DNA of 64,000 nt from Lentzea kentuckyensis (GTDB taxonomy: Bacteria > Actinomycetota > Actinomycetes > Mycobacteriales > Pseudonocardiaceae), in NCBI RefSeq assembly GCF_002150765.1, contig NZ_MUYM01000004.1, forward strand, positions 1 through 64,000, written 5' to 3'. The notes beneath the pieces were generated by a model. That model was not told the DNA's origin, did no database searches, and saw only the letters and a program-made list of their open reading frames with translations. The stretch's first letter is position 1; every line of letters starts with the position of its first letter. Below are positions 1-10,399 of the stretch, one piece after another. Both the position numbers and the translations under genes were made by a program.

Positions 1-81
1 GGCCACGACGTCGTGGCCCTCCTCGGCCAGCAGGCGGATGAGGCCCTCGCGCAGCAGCGTCGAGTCCTCGGCCAGGATCAC
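1..81 (-). CDS. Response regulator, N-terminal fragment (cut by window edge)
   Basis: Reading leftward from GTG at 81, the 27 visible residues begin VILAEDSTLLREGLIRLL. This is the start of a receiver domain: beta-1 followed by the acidic pair (E, D) that binds Mg2+. The GTG overlaps the TGA of the upstream histidine kinase by 4 bp, so the two are translationally coupled. By analogy with other kinase/regulator pairs of this type, the missing part should hold the phosphoacceptor Asp and a LuxR-type helix-turn-helix, but none of that is visible. A second GTG at 87 is possible. Confidence 0.8.
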   Translation of the reverse strand, partial: MILAEDSTLLREGLIRLLAEEGHDVVA

Positions 82-1286
82 GCGCACGGCACCCTCGCGC
101 AGATCGTGGTGGGACCGCCCCGCGGGCTGATCACCTCGAAGCCGCCGTCCACCGCCTTGACCCTCCTGGCGAGCCCGGACAACCCGCTGCCGCTCGGGTC
201 CGCGCCGCCGACGCCGTCGTCCCTGACCACCACCACGATGTCCTGCTCGCTCTGCCACACCGAGATCTCGACGACCGACGGCGCGGCGTGCTTGGCCGCG
301 TTGGTGACGGCCTCGGACACCACGAAGTAGATCACCGTCTCCAGCGCGGTGCCGGGCGACTCGCGCAGTTCGTTGCTGATCTCGACGCGCACGCTCGACC
401 GTTCCGCCAGCACCTCCAGCGCCGTGTCCAACCCGGAGTCGTCGAGCACGGCCGGGTAGACCCGCGTCGCGACCTCGCGCAGCTCGTCGATGGTCTCGCC
501 CGCGGTGTCGTGCGCCTGCCGCAGCAGCTGCTGGAGCTGCTCGTCGTCCTTCGCCCGCCGCGCACGCCCGATCAGCATCCCCAGCGCGACGAGCCGCTGC
601 TGGACCCCGTCGTGCAGGTCGCGCTCGATCCGGCGGCGCTCGTCGTCGATCGCCTCGATCACCTCGGCCCGCGTGCTGGTGAGCACCGCGACCCGTTGGC
701 GCAGCAGCGTTTGCTGACTGGTCCCGAGCATCGTGGTGGCGAGCCACTGGTCGAGCTTCGCCACCCCGGTGATCCCCGCCAGCGTGACGAAGATGAGCAA
801 CGTGCCCGGCACCGTCGCCACCAGGATCAGCTGCGTGTCGACCACGTCGCCGTCCCTGACCAGCCCCCACTTGCCGTCGAAGAGCCACGCCGTGATCATC
901 GACAGCGCCGTGGCGATGAACAGCATCAGCATCGAGATCACCCCGACACCCATGCCGCCCACCAGCCACCGCACCCCGAGGTACCGCTGGCACCGCCGCG
1001 GCGTGAGCGGATCGGCGTGCGCCGCCTCGCCGTACCGCGCGATCCGGCCGAGTTCGAGTTGGGTCATCTTGACCACGCCGACGCCCAGCATCGCCGCCAA
1101 CAGGTCGGGCAGGGCGGTCCACGCCCCCATCAACACGCCGTAGAACGTCCGGAACCACCCGCGCACCAGCGATCCCGCGCTGAGCTGCTCCTCCTGATGC
1201 ACGTTCGCCACGGTACTGGCCACGATCAGCCCCGGCATTGCGGTTTCCCACAGTATTCCCCTGCGGTTTCCCACCCTGATTCTCAA
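78..1286 (-). CDS. NarL-type sensor histidine kinase (HisKA_3)
   Basis: A membrane sensor kinase that would phosphorylate the adjoining regulator. Hydrophobic segments lie near residues 55-75, 108-135 and 152-175. They are followed by a dimerisation helix containing ERDLHDGVQQRL, whose His225 is the predicted phosphoacceptor. A C-terminal HATPase_c domain carries the N-box (SEAVTNAAKHA) and G-box (DDGVGGADPSGSGLSGL). No extracellular sensory domain of any size is evident, so the signal is probably sensed in or at the membrane. The true start may be the internal ATG at 1238, because residues 1-16 are basic and atypical. The stop overlaps the regulator start. Confidence 0.88.
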   Translation of the reverse strand: MRIRVGNRRGILWETAMPGLIVASTVANVHQEEQLSAGSLVRGWFRTFYGVLMGAWTALPDLLAAMLGVGVVKMTQLELGRIARYGEAAHADPLTPRRCQRYLGVRWLVGGMGVGVISMLMLFIATALSMITAWLFDGKWGLVRDGDVVDTQLILVATVPGTLLIFVTLAGITGVAKLDQWLATTMLGTSQQTLLRQRVAVLTSTRAEVIEAIDDERRRIERDLHDGVQQRLVALGMLIGRARRAKDDEQLQQLLRQAHDTAGETIDELREVATRVYPAVLDDSGLDTALEVLAERSSVRVEISNELRESPGTALETVIYFVVSEAVTNAAKHAAPSVVEISVWQSEQDIVVVVRDDGVGGADPSGSGLSGLARRVKAVDGGFEVISPRGGPTTICARVPCA

Positions 1287-1366
1287 CGGTCCACCTCATG
1301 GCGCCCGCCGTTGTGAATTCCTAGCGTTGACCCCGACCCAGAACCATTGCTGCGAAAGGGAAATCA

Positions 1367-2008
1367 ATGCTGGCTGAGTGGGCAGTGCACGTCATGGAAA
1401 CGCTGGGAGGCTTCGGCGCGGCCGTGATCGTGGGCCTGGACAACCTCTTCCCGCCGATCCCGAGTGAACTGGTACTACCCCTGGCCGGCTTCTCCGCGAG
1501 CAAGGGCGTGTTCAGCCTGCCCGCCGCCCTGTTCTGGACCACCCTGGGCTCTGTGGCGGGCGCCATCATCGTCTACCTCGCGGGCATGCTCCTGGGTCGC
1601 GACCGCACCCGCCGCCTGGTGGCCCGCATCCCGCTGGTCGACGTGAGCGACTTCGACAAGACCGAAGCCTGGTTCACCCGCCACGGCACCAAAGCCGTGT
1701 TCCTCGGCCGGATGATCCCGCTGTTCCGCAGCTTCATCTCCCTGCCCGCAGGCGTGGAACGCATGAACTTCACGGTGTTCCTGGCGCTCACCACGCTGGG
1801 CAGCCTGATCTGGAACACCATCTTCGTCGGCGCCGGCTACCTGCTGGGCGAGAACTGGCACCGCGTGGAGGACTACGCCGGCATCTTCCAGAAGCTGGTG
1901 CTCGCCGCCGTGGCCGTCGCACTCGGCCTGTTCGTGGTGACGCGCCTGCGCCAGCGCTCGAAGGGCGACCCGGAGGCCACCGCCGTGTTACCGCGCGTCA
2001 AGCGATAA
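1367..2008 (+). CDS. DedA/VTT-domain membrane protein
   Basis: A 213-residue integral membrane protein of the DedA (SNARE-associated, VTT) family, whose members are linked to phospholipid flipping and envelope homeostasis. The N-terminal FPPIPSELVLPLAG motif (residues ~29-42) and the central FLGRMIPLFRSFISLPAG stretch, with its conserved Gly and Arg, are diagnostic. Four or five hydrophobic helices are visible, and the C-terminal tail is basic. An AAGGGA-like ribosome binding site sits 6-8 nt before the ATG. It diverges from the histidine kinase and appears monocistronic. The precise substrate is unknown. Confidence 0.87.
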   Translation: MLAEWAVHVMETLGGFGAAVIVGLDNLFPPIPSELVLPLAGFSASKGVFSLPAALFWTTLGSVAGAIIVYLAGMLLGRDRTRRLVARIPLVDVSDFDKTEAWFTRHGTKAVFLGRMIPLFRSFISLPAGVERMNFTVFLALTTLGSLIWNTIFVGAGYLLGENWHRVEDYAGIFQKLVLAAVAVALGLFVVTRLRQRSKGDPEATAVLPRVKR

Positions 2009-2083
2009 GCGTTGCAGCGCAACACAACCCGGACCCGAGTCCGACTGAGACTCGTCGCCAGCGCACCATGAAGCGTCTGCTGG

Positions 2084-2383
2084 TCAGGCGGGATCGGTGT
2101 ACGAGATCGGCTTGCCGGTGGCGCGGGCATATGCGATCTCCCTGCTCGTGGACTCGCCGATGTACCCGCCGGGGTTGACGACCAGAACCCGGTCAGCCAG
2201 ATCGATCTTGCGCAGGTGGAGAGCGTCCAGCGCGGCCTTCTGCTCGTCGGTGAGCAACTCGCCTGCTTCGCCCGGCGCGACGACGATGACACCTGCGAGG
2301 GTCAGATCACGGTTCGCCGCACGCATCTCGTCCACGAACCGCGTGGAGCCGCAGATGCAGACGATCTCAGGCCGGTCGGGCAC
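2084..2383 (-). CDS. Small Rossmann-like protein, deoxyribosyltransferase/DUF4406-like
   Basis: A 99-residue protein beginning with GTG. It carries a CICGSTRF motif near the N-terminus and a later VVNPGGYIGESTSREI stretch. Both resemble small nucleoside 2-deoxyribosyltransferase-like proteins (DUF4406 type), where the Gly-Ser-Thr loop contacts a nucleotide. Family members often lack proven activity, so the reaction is not assigned. It lies downstream of katG on the same strand, but a strong terminator (2491-2528) separates them. Confidence 0.6.
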   Translation of the reverse strand: MPDRPEIVCICGSTRFVDEMRAANRDLTLAGVIVVAPGEAGELLTDEQKAALDALHLRKIDLADRVLVVNPGGYIGESTSREIAYARATGKPISYTDPA

Positions 2384-2490
2384 GGCTCAGTCCTTCGGTC
2401 GAACGGGAGTTGTCAACGTGACCACGAGCCAGCAGTTGCGCACTGTCCGAAGTGGACCCGGAAGTGCTCCAGCTGTGGCTCCCGAAGACG

Positions 2491-2528
2491 CCGGTACCCC
2501 AGGCCGGGGGAGTGGCCTGGGGTACCGG
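2491..2528 (-). terminator. Hairpin terminator after katG
   Basis: A perfect 15-bp inverted repeat (CCGGTACCCCAGGCC and its complement) surrounds an 8-nt loop. It lies 12 nt beyond the katG stop codon on the minus strand. No U-tract follows, which is usual for actinobacterial terminators. Confidence 0.8.
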
Positions 2529-2540
2529 GGAAGGGCTGGA

Positions 2541-4781
<2,241 letters not shown>

Positions 4782-5216
4782 TCAGGAACTTTTCGCGGCG
4801 GTCGTGCACTCGGGGCAGGTGCCCCAGTAGATGACCTCGGCCTCGTCGATGACGAACCCGTGGTCGTCGGATGCGTCCAGGCACGGCGCGGCGCCGACTG
4901 CGCAGTCGACGTCGGCGATGGCACCGCAGGATCGGCACACGACATGGTGGTGGTTGTCCCCGACGCGCGCCTCATAACGCGCAACGGAGCCCTGAGGTTC
5001 GATGCGTCGCAACAGGCGTGCTCCGGTCAGTGCCCGGAGCACGTCGTAAACGGCCTGGTGGGAGACCGCGCCGAGGTTCTGACGCACGACACCGATGATC
5101 GAGTCCGTGTCGGCGTGCGGGTTGCTGTGCACGGCGGACAGCACAGCAATCCGCGGAGCCGTCACCCGAAGTGACGCTCCACGCAACATGCGCTCGAAGT
5201 CGGAAGCCGTGGGCAC
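4782..5216 (-). CDS. furA: FurA-type peroxide-responsive repressor
   Basis: A Fur-family winged-helix repressor (144 residues) expected to control itself and katG. The helix-turn-helix lies around AVSHQAVYDVLRAL. The NHHHVVCRSCG stretch supplies His ligands and the first CxxC pair, and CPEC near the C-terminus supplies the second pair for structural zinc. GTG at 5216 is preferred because GGCAGGGTGG precedes it. A longer frame beginning with TTG at 5250-5252 runs into the AT-rich putative operator and is unlikely. Confidence 0.9.
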   Translation of the reverse strand: MPTASDFERMLRGASLRVTAPRIAVLSAVHSNPHADTDSIIGVVRQNLGAVSHQAVYDVLRALTGARLLRRIEPQGSVARYEARVGDNHHHVVCRSCGAIADVDCAVGAAPCLDASDDHGFVIDEAEVIYWGTCPECTTAAKSS

Positions 5217-5224
5217 GGGAGCCA

Positions 5225-5275
5225 CCCTGCCGTCTTTTCTGGATTGAGTCAAGTTAATGAACGATACAAGTCACC
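5225..5275 (-). promoter_or_regulatory. Putative furA promoter/operator
   Basis: Immediately upstream of furA is an AT-rich island (around GTTAATGAACGATACAAG on the plus strand) in otherwise GC-rich DNA. Autoregulated furA promoters are known to carry an AT-rich FurA-binding stretch here. The match is by position and composition only, and no box was proven. Confidence 0.45.
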
Positions 5276-5286
5276 CGACCGGGTCA

Positions 5287-6687
5287 TCACCGCACGTCAG
5301 ACACGGCGGCCACGGCGTCGGCCAGCCGCCGCACGCCCTCGGCGAGCACGTGCTCAGGTGCGCCGCCGTAGGTCAAACGGAGAAAACCGCCCGGTGGTTC
5401 AGCGGCGAACCACGGCCGTCCCGGGAAGACCACCACGTCGCGGGCCGCGGCAGCTGTCGTCAGCTCCTGCTCGTCGACGCCGTCCGGCAACGTCGCCCAC
5501 AGGTGCAGGCCCCCGGACGACCGCGCGACCTCGAACTCCGGCAGGTGCTCGCGGATCGCGCGGGCCAGAGCGTCGCGCCTCGACCTCAAGGACTGCTGGA
5601 GCGTGCGCAGGTGCCGGCGCCAGACCGGTGACGTCACGAAGTCGATCGCCGCCTCCTGCAACGGCCCGGCGACGTACAGGTCCTGCCGCGACCTGGTGTT
5701 CTTCAGCCGGGTGCCCGCCGGTCCGCGCGCCCCGATCACGGCCACGCGCAGCCCCGGCGCGGCGACCTTGGTCAGCGAGCGGACGTAGACGACGTGGCCG
5801 TCGCTGTCCTGCGAGGCCAGCGTCGGCGGTGCGGCGCCGTCGATCGTGAAGCCGCGCGCCCAGTCGTCCTCGACCAGGAACGCGCCGACTCGGCGAATGA
5901 TCCGCATGACCTCGGGCCGTCGTTCGTCGGACAGCACCGCGCCGTGCGGGTTCGCGTGCAACGGCTGGCAGTAGAAGAGCTTCGAGCCGGTGCGTTCGAA
6001 CGCGGCCTGCAGCAGGTCCGGCCGCACGCCGTCCTGATCCGCCGGCACGGGAACGACCTTGAGTCCCGCGTCGCGCGCGGCCGCGATCGCGCCCAGGTAG
6101 GTGGGCGACTCGACGAGCACGGTGTCACCGCGGTCACCGAGCCCGCGGAAGACCGTCGCGAGCGCTTCCTGCGCGCCCGCGCACACCGTCATGTCGCCGG
6201 CCCTGAGCTCGCCGCCCGCCTCTTTCGCGAACCAGGCGCGCAACTCCTCCTTGCCCTCCACCGGAACGCGCCCCCACGAGGCGGGCCGCCGAGCCGCCCG
6301 GCTCAACGCGGCGCCGAGTGCGTCGGCGGGCTGCAGGTCGGGGTCGAGGTAGCCGCTGGACAACGGGATGGCCTCGGGTTTCGGCACCGCGAGGAGGTTC
6401 GCCACGAGCTCCTCACCCGGCCTGCCCTCGCCGAGCGCGACAGCCTGCCACGACAGGTCGTGGCTGGTGGCGGGCGTGTGTTGCGCGACGTAACTGCCCC
6501 GGCCGGGACGCACCTCGACGAGTCCTTCTGCCGCCACGCGCTGGATCGCCTGCTGCACCGTCGCGGGAGAGGCCCGGTGCCGCGCCATCAGATCGCGCAC
6601 CGACGGCATCCGGTCGCCCGCTCGCCCGGCGAGTGCCGTGGCTCTCAGGTCCTCGATAACGCGGACGGCTGCGTTATCATCATTCAT
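5287..6687 (-). CDS. MocR/PdxR-type GntR-aminotransferase regulator
   Basis: A chimeric transcription factor of 466 residues. It has an N-terminal GntR winged helix (MPSVRDLMARHRASPATVQQ, recognition helix near residues 35-50) and a fold-type I aminotransferase domain. The PLP-binding lysine is expected in VRSLTKVAAPGLR. Such MocR proteins (GabR, PdxR, TauR) sense PLP or amino compounds and bind direct repeats. ATG at 6687 is chosen because the upstream in-frame codon is TTG. The neighbouring EamA exporter is divergent and is the likely target. Direct CGTTATC repeats lie in the shared control region. Confidence 0.9.
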   Translation of the reverse strand: MNDDNAAVRVIEDLRATALAGRAGDRMPSVRDLMARHRASPATVQQAIQRVAAEGLVEVRPGRGSYVAQHTPATSHDLSWQAVALGEGRPGEELVANLLAVPKPEAIPLSSGYLDPDLQPADALGAALSRAARRPASWGRVPVEGKEELRAWFAKEAGGELRAGDMTVCAGAQEALATVFRGLGDRGDTVLVESPTYLGAIAAARDAGLKVVPVPADQDGVRPDLLQAAFERTGSKLFYCQPLHANPHGAVLSDERRPEVMRIIRRVGAFLVEDDWARGFTIDGAAPPTLASQDSDGHVVYVRSLTKVAAPGLRVAVIGARGPAGTRLKNTRSRQDLYVAGPLQEAAIDFVTSPVWRRHLRTLQQSLRSRRDALARAIREHLPEFEVARSSGGLHLWATLPDGVDEQELTTAAAARDVVVFPGRPWFAAEPPGGFLRLTYGGAPEHVLAEGVRRLADAVAAVSDVR

Positions 6688-6709
6688 GAGAGCCAAGAGT
6701 AACGTTATC
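6672..6709. promoter_or_regulatory. Direct-repeat operator candidate between MocR and EamA genes
   Basis: CGTTATC occurs at 6672-6678 and again at 6703-6709, on the same strand and 31 bp apart (about three helical turns). MocR regulators characteristically bind direct repeats at such phasing. Both repeats flank the overlapping divergent start codons. A third CGTTATC occurs inside the transporter gene near 6862. Confidence 0.5.
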
Positions 6710-7600
6710 TTGCCCGCAGGGGTAACACTCGGCGCGCTGGGCGTGCTGGGTTTCAGCTTCTCCCTCCCAGCAACCCGCTTGGCAGTGGCAGGTCTCGACC
6801 CGTGGTTCGTCGCGTTCGGCCGCGCGGCCGTCGCCGGCGCTCTGGCGATCGCCTACCTCGCGTTATCCCGTGCGCCACGACCTTCGGTAACACAGGTGCG
6901 CCGCCTGGTCATCGTCGCCGCGGGCATCGTGATCGGCTTCCCGCTCTTCACCTCCCTGGCCCTCACCACCCAGACCTCGGCCCACGGCGCCGTCGTGATC
7001 GCCGTCCTGCCCATGAGCACGGCGATCTGGGCGGTCCTGCGCGCCGCCGAACGCCCACCCATCGCCTTCTGGCTGGCCAGCGGCGCCGGCCTGCTCGCGG
7101 TGCTGGCCTTCGTGGCCACCGGCGGCGGTTTCTCCGGCTCCCTCGGCACCGCCGACGTCTACCTGCTGATCGCGGTGGTGCTGTGCGGCCTGGGCTACGC
7201 CGAGGGCGGCGCACTCTCCCGCGAACTGGGCGGCGCGCGAACGGTCTGCTGGGCGCTGGTCGTCGCGCTCCCCGTGACGATCCCGATTTCCTGCTACACA
7301 GCGGACTTCTCGCGCACCACGCCCGTCGTGTGGCTCAGTTTCGCTTACGTGGCCCTGATCTCGATGTTCCTGGGCTTCTTCGCCTGGTACGCGGGCCTGG
7401 CCGCGGGCGGCGTGGCCAAGATCGGCCAAATCCAGCTGGCCCAACCGGTCCTGACTCTCATGTGGTCGGCCGTGGTGCTGGGCGAACCGGTCGGCTGGCC
7501 CGCCCTTGCCACCGCCACGGTGGTGGTCGTGTGCGTCGTGCTGACCCAACGCAGCCGTGTCACGCCCACGGCGGTCGCCGTAGAGCAACCAGTTCGGTGA
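6686..7600 (+). CDS. EamA/DMT-family transporter
   Basis: A 304-residue inner-membrane carrier of the drug/metabolite superfamily with about ten hydrophobic helices arranged as two EamA repeats (residues ~8-140 and ~155-290). The second half ends with the usual GEPVGWPALATATVVVVCVV stretch. Divergence from a MocR regulator suggests export of an amino acid or amine sensed by that regulator. The ATG at 6686 overlaps the regulator's ATG on the other strand and has no ribosome binding site, so translation may be leaderless or begin at TTG 6710. Confidence 0.88.
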   Translation: MRAKSNVILPAGVTLGALGVLGFSFSLPATRLAVAGLDPWFVAFGRAAVAGALAIAYLALSRAPRPSVTQVRRLVIVAAGIVIGFPLFTSLALTTQTSAHGAVVIAVLPMSTAIWAVLRAAERPPIAFWLASGAGLLAVLAFVATGGGFSGSLGTADVYLLIAVVLCGLGYAEGGALSRELGGARTVCWALVVALPVTIPISCYTADFSRTTPVVWLSFAYVALISMFLGFFAWYAGLAAGGVAKIGQIQLAQPVLTLMWSAVVLGEPVGWPALATATVVVVCVVLTQRSRVTPTAVAVEQPVR

Positions 7601-7642
7601 AGTCCTCATATACTGCTGCTCTTCCGCTTTTGGGGGTCGGCA

Positions 7643-7990
7643 GTGGCAACACGGGACAAGCAGCTCTTCAAGATCGTGGACGGGCTCGCCGAGGTGCAGC
7701 GCTCCTCCGGTCAGCAGTACGACACGTTCCGCGTGCGGGGCAAGATCTTCGGCTACTACTGGCCGCGCACGCAGACCGTCGGGCTGAAGCAGACGCTGTC
7801 CGAGCAGCTGGCGTTGGTCTCCGAACGACCGGACGTGTTCGAAGTGCAGTTCACCGCCGGCGGTTTCGGCTGGGTCGTGGTGTACCTGGAGGGCATCGAG
7901 GCCGACGAGCTGGCGGAGCTGGTGTTCGAGGCGTGGCGGTTGTCCGCGCCGGAAGAGCTCGTCGCCCAGGTGCCGGACCTCGCGCGCTGA
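7643..7990 (+). CDS. MmcQ/YjbR family protein
   Basis: A 115-residue protein with the CyaY-like fold typical of MmcQ/YjbR (double-wing) proteins. VRGKIFGYYW and the closing FEAWRLSAPEELVAQV are family hallmarks. The molecular role is unknown. The GTG start at 7643 is preceded by GGGGGTCGG. A TATACT hexamer at 7609-7614 could be its -10 element, although no good -35 accompanies it. Confidence 0.75.
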   Translation: MATRDKQLFKIVDGLAEVQRSSGQQYDTFRVRGKIFGYYWPRTQTVGLKQTLSEQLALVSERPDVFEVQFTAGGFGWVVVYLEGIEADELAELVFEAWRLSAPEELVAQVPDLAR

Positions 7991-8048
7991 CCAGCGTCGT
8001 GAACGAAGGCTTGACCTCCGGCGAGCTGGAGGTTGCACCATCCCGGTT

Positions 8049-8723
8049 GTGAACGTGGTGATCACCGGTGGTGGCAGGGGTTTCGGACGCACGATCGCGC
8101 GGCGGTTCGCGGAACAGGGTGCGACGGTGGTGGTCACGGCCCGTGATCTCGTTGCCGCACAACGCACGAGCGATCTGCTACCGGACGCACACGCGCTGCG
8201 ATGCGACCTGACGGACGCGGCGTCGGTCCGGCGTTGCGCCGAACAGGTGGGGGAACTGCTCGGTCATGTCGACGTGCTGGTCAACAACGGGGCCGCGTTC
8301 CTCGCGGAGTCGCAGGCGGATGACGACGCGATCGTGCGGACCATCCTGTCCGGTACGGCCGGAACGGTGTTGACGACCGAGAGTTTCCTGCCGTTGCTGC
8401 GTCGTTCCGAACGCCCGGACATCGTGACGATCGTGTCGCTGGAAGCCGAGTCGCGAAGCGATCCCGCGCACGTCGCGCACGCGGCATTCCACGCGGCCAA
8501 GGCGGGACAGGGGCGTTATGCGGAGATCATGTCGCAACGGTTGCGGCCCGAGGGCATTCGCATGATCTCGCTGTACCCACCGGACTTCGACAACGACGAC
8601 GACGCGGCGCGCGAGGGTGTGCTCACCGCGCGGTCGGTGGCCGACTGCGTGCTGTTCGCCGTGAACCAGCCCCGTGACTGCTTCATCCGGTCATTTCACT
8701 TCGAGCCGATGCGGGTCCGCTGA
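8049..8723 (+). CDS. SDR-family protein lacking the catalytic tyrosine
   Basis: A short-chain dehydrogenase/reductase-like protein of 224 residues. The cofactor loop GGGRGFGR follows strand 1 (residues ~6-13). The RCDLTD and NNGA motifs are in place, and a Ser lies in the expected active-site strand (IVSLEAES). The YxxxK motif reads FHAAK, so the catalytic Tyr is replaced by Phe. The protein is therefore either a binding or regulatory protein or uses altered chemistry. It is tail-to-tail with the beta-lactamase-like gene and their stops abut. Confidence 0.8.
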   Translation: MNVVITGGGRGFGRTIARRFAEQGATVVVTARDLVAAQRTSDLLPDAHALRCDLTDAASVRRCAEQVGELLGHVDVLVNNGAAFLAESQADDDAIVRTILSGTAGTVLTTESFLPLLRRSERPDIVTIVSLEAESRSDPAHVAHAAFHAAKAGQGRYAEIMSQRLRPEGIRMISLYPPDFDNDDDAAREGVLTARSVADCVLFAVNQPRDCFIRSFHFEPMRVR

Positions 8724-9614
8724 TCAGCGGAAGAGCAGGCGGGTGATCTCCGTGTCGGTGGCGCGGCCCGCGTCGTAGGCGCCCTCGCCCTTGAGGTTGT
8801 TCATGATCGCGAGCGTGTACCGCTCGTCCTGCCCGACGAACCCGACCGAGTTCATCACCCAGCCGCCATCCTCTTCGGACCAGCCGTTCTTCGCGCCGGA
8901 GTCAGGTCCCCAGACGCCCCACTGCTGTTCGGGGCCGACCTGCCGCATCTGCCCGACGATGTAGGTGCGGTCCTCCGCCGGCACGGTGTCGAGCACGTAG
9001 TTGATCAGGCGGTCGAGGTCGTTCGTCGTGCACTTCTCAAAGCCCCAATAGGGAAAACTGGCCGAATAACCCTTTTGGGCCACCAAATCGGTCATGCCGT
9101 ACTTGGGGAACGCCGCGTTGAACGTCGCGCCGCCGTAGCGCTTCCACAGCGTGTCCGCCGCGTCGTCGTCGGAGCTGTGCAGCATGGCGGTCATCAGCCG
9201 GCGGTCGTCCGCGGTCAGCGTGATCTTGCCGGCCCGGTTGCGCTCCAGCAGGTTCACCACCATCGCGAGCTTGATCGTCGACGCCGTCCACGTCATGTCG
9301 TCCGCGTGCTCGTTGCGCCACGTGACCCCGGCCTTGCGGTCGCGCAGCACGATCCCGACGCTGCCCGGCCTGGTCTCGGCGTAGTTGCGCGCCTCCACGA
9401 TCCGCTTCTGGAAGCCGCACTCGAAGCCGCTGTCGGGCAGCGGGCACACCTCGGGCGTGGCGACCATGGGCGCGGCCGCCGGGGAGGGGGCGGGCTGCGA
9501 CGACGACGGTGGTTGCGTGCTGGTACCGGCGGGCGGTTCCGCCGGCGCGGCCTGGCCGCACGCCGTGAGGGCAAGCGCGCACGCAACAAGGATCGGACGG
9601 AGCATGTGTCGCAC
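8724..9614 (-). CDS. Class A beta-lactamase-like serine hydrolase, lipoprotein
   Basis: A secreted lipoprotein: the signal peptide ends in the lipobox LTAC, followed by a Pro/Ser-rich linker to residue ~55. The domain contains the penicillin-recognising motifs STIK (SxxK, nucleophile Ser), SSDDDAAD in the SDN position, and AKNGW in the KTG position. Motifs 2 and 3 are degenerate compared with true beta-lactamases, so beta-lactam hydrolysis is uncertain. A cell-wall or regulatory role is equally possible. ATG at 9614 or 9605 may be used. Confidence 0.8.
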   Translation of the reverse strand: MRHMLRPILVACALALTACGQAAPAEPPAGTSTQPPSSSQPAPSPAAAPMVATPEVCPLPDSGFECGFQKRIVEARNYAETRPGSVGIVLRDRKAGVTWRNEHADDMTWTASTIKLAMVVNLLERNRAGKITLTADDRRLMTAMLHSSDDDAADTLWKRYGGATFNAAFPKYGMTDLVAQKGYSASFPYWGFEKCTTNDLDRLINYVLDTVPAEDRTYIVGQMRQVGPEQQWGVWGPDSGAKNGWSEEDGGWVMNSVGFVGQDERYTLAIMNNLKGEGAYDAGRATDTEITRLLFR

Positions 9615-9678
9615 GCTAATGGGTCCGATCGGAGGCAGTCGACCGCCATACGGACGCGCTGATCAAGTCACAGCATAA

Positions 9679-9718
9679 GTCAAAGATGTTTGACACGGTG
9701 TCTGCTTCGCTTTACCTT
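9679..9718 (+). promoter_or_regulatory. Promoter with overlapping palindrome
   Basis: TTGACA (9690-9695), a 17-nt spacer and TACCTT (9713-9718) form a good housekeeping promoter for the membrane protein/XRE pair. A palindrome, GTCAAA-gatg-TTTGAC (9679-9694), overlaps the -35. A third TTTGAC half site lies further downstream, just before the ribosome binding site. This arrangement suggests repression by a dimeric regulator, possibly the XRE protein itself. Confidence 0.6.
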
Positions 9719-9755
9719 GGTCGTGTCAGGTTTCTTTGACATCAGGAGCTGGACC

Positions 9756-10178
9756 ATGGCGGTCGAGGAGAAGCGGGCGTGGGCGCTGGCCATCACAGCG
9801 GTGGTCGGCTATGCCGCATATGTACTGGTCGTCCTGCTTGGGGCGGACGGGAGACCGCTCGTCGAGGCGCCGTACGCGGGCGCGCTGCTGTGGACGATCG
9901 TGTTCGGGATCGTCGTCGGCATCGTGACCGGGATCTGGTTCGGCATCGCCGCGCGCAACGACGGCATGCAGACCGACGAACGCGACCGCGAGATAGGCCG
10001 GTTCGGTGACCACGTCGGCCAGTCGTTCGTCATCATCGGCGGCGTCTCCGCGATGGCGCTGGCGGTGTTCGAAGCGCCGTACTTCTGGATCGCGAACGTG
10101 CTCTACCTGTGCTTCGTGCTGTCCGCGGTGCTCGGTTCGGTGGCGAAGATCTTCGCTTACCGGCGGGGGATGGCATGA
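9756..10178 (+). CDS. Small membrane protein, DUF2178-like
   Basis: A 140-residue protein starting at ATG 9756 behind AGGAGC. Four hydrophobic helices are visible: two near the N-terminus, a polar loop with RNDGMQTDERDREIGRFGD, then two more. The short charged loop containing the MxTDERD motif is seen in DUF2178/DUF3796-type membrane proteins that are regularly paired with an XRE regulator, as here. The following gene overlaps by 4 bp. Function unknown; probably the sensory or controlled partner of the regulator. Confidence 0.65.
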   Translation: MAVEEKRAWALAITAVVGYAAYVLVVLLGADGRPLVEAPYAGALLWTIVFGIVVGIVTGIWFGIAARNDGMQTDERDREIGRFGDHVGQSFVIIGGVSAMALAVFEAPYFWIANVLYLCFVLSAVLGSVAKIFAYRRGMA

Positions 10179-10399
10179 AGCCCACGAAGGTCACGAACTC
10201 CATCCGCGCCCTGCGGTTCGCGCACGGCGAGATGAAGCAGGCCGACCTCGCGTCGGCGATCGGGGTGACGCGGCAGACGTTGATCGCCATCGAGCAGGGG
10301 AAGTACTCGCCCTCGCTGGAGGTCGCGTTCAAGATCGCGCGCGTGTTCGGGGTGTCGCTCGAAGAGGTGTTCCAGTACCCGGAGGAGGAAGAGCTGTGA
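10175..10399 (+). CDS. XRE-family helix-turn-helix regulator
   Basis: A 74-residue, single-domain HTH_3 protein. The helix-turn-helix spans roughly residues 22-45 (ADLASAIGVTRQTLIAIEQG) and ends in the acidic PEEEEL. Its ATG overlaps the stop of the membrane protein (ATGA), and its stop is overlapped by the next gene (GTGA). It belongs to the YozG-like compact regulators. The palindrome at 9679-9694 in the operon promoter is its most likely operator. Confidence 0.85.
   Translation: MKPTKVTNSIRALRFAHGEMKQADLASAIGVTRQTLIAIEQGKYSPSLEVAFKIARVFGVSLEEVFQYPEEEEL

Noticed and set aside
8724-9614. True class A beta-lactamase resistance gene
   Set aside because: SDN and KTG positions are degenerate (SSDDD, KNG); resistance cannot be claimed from sequence.
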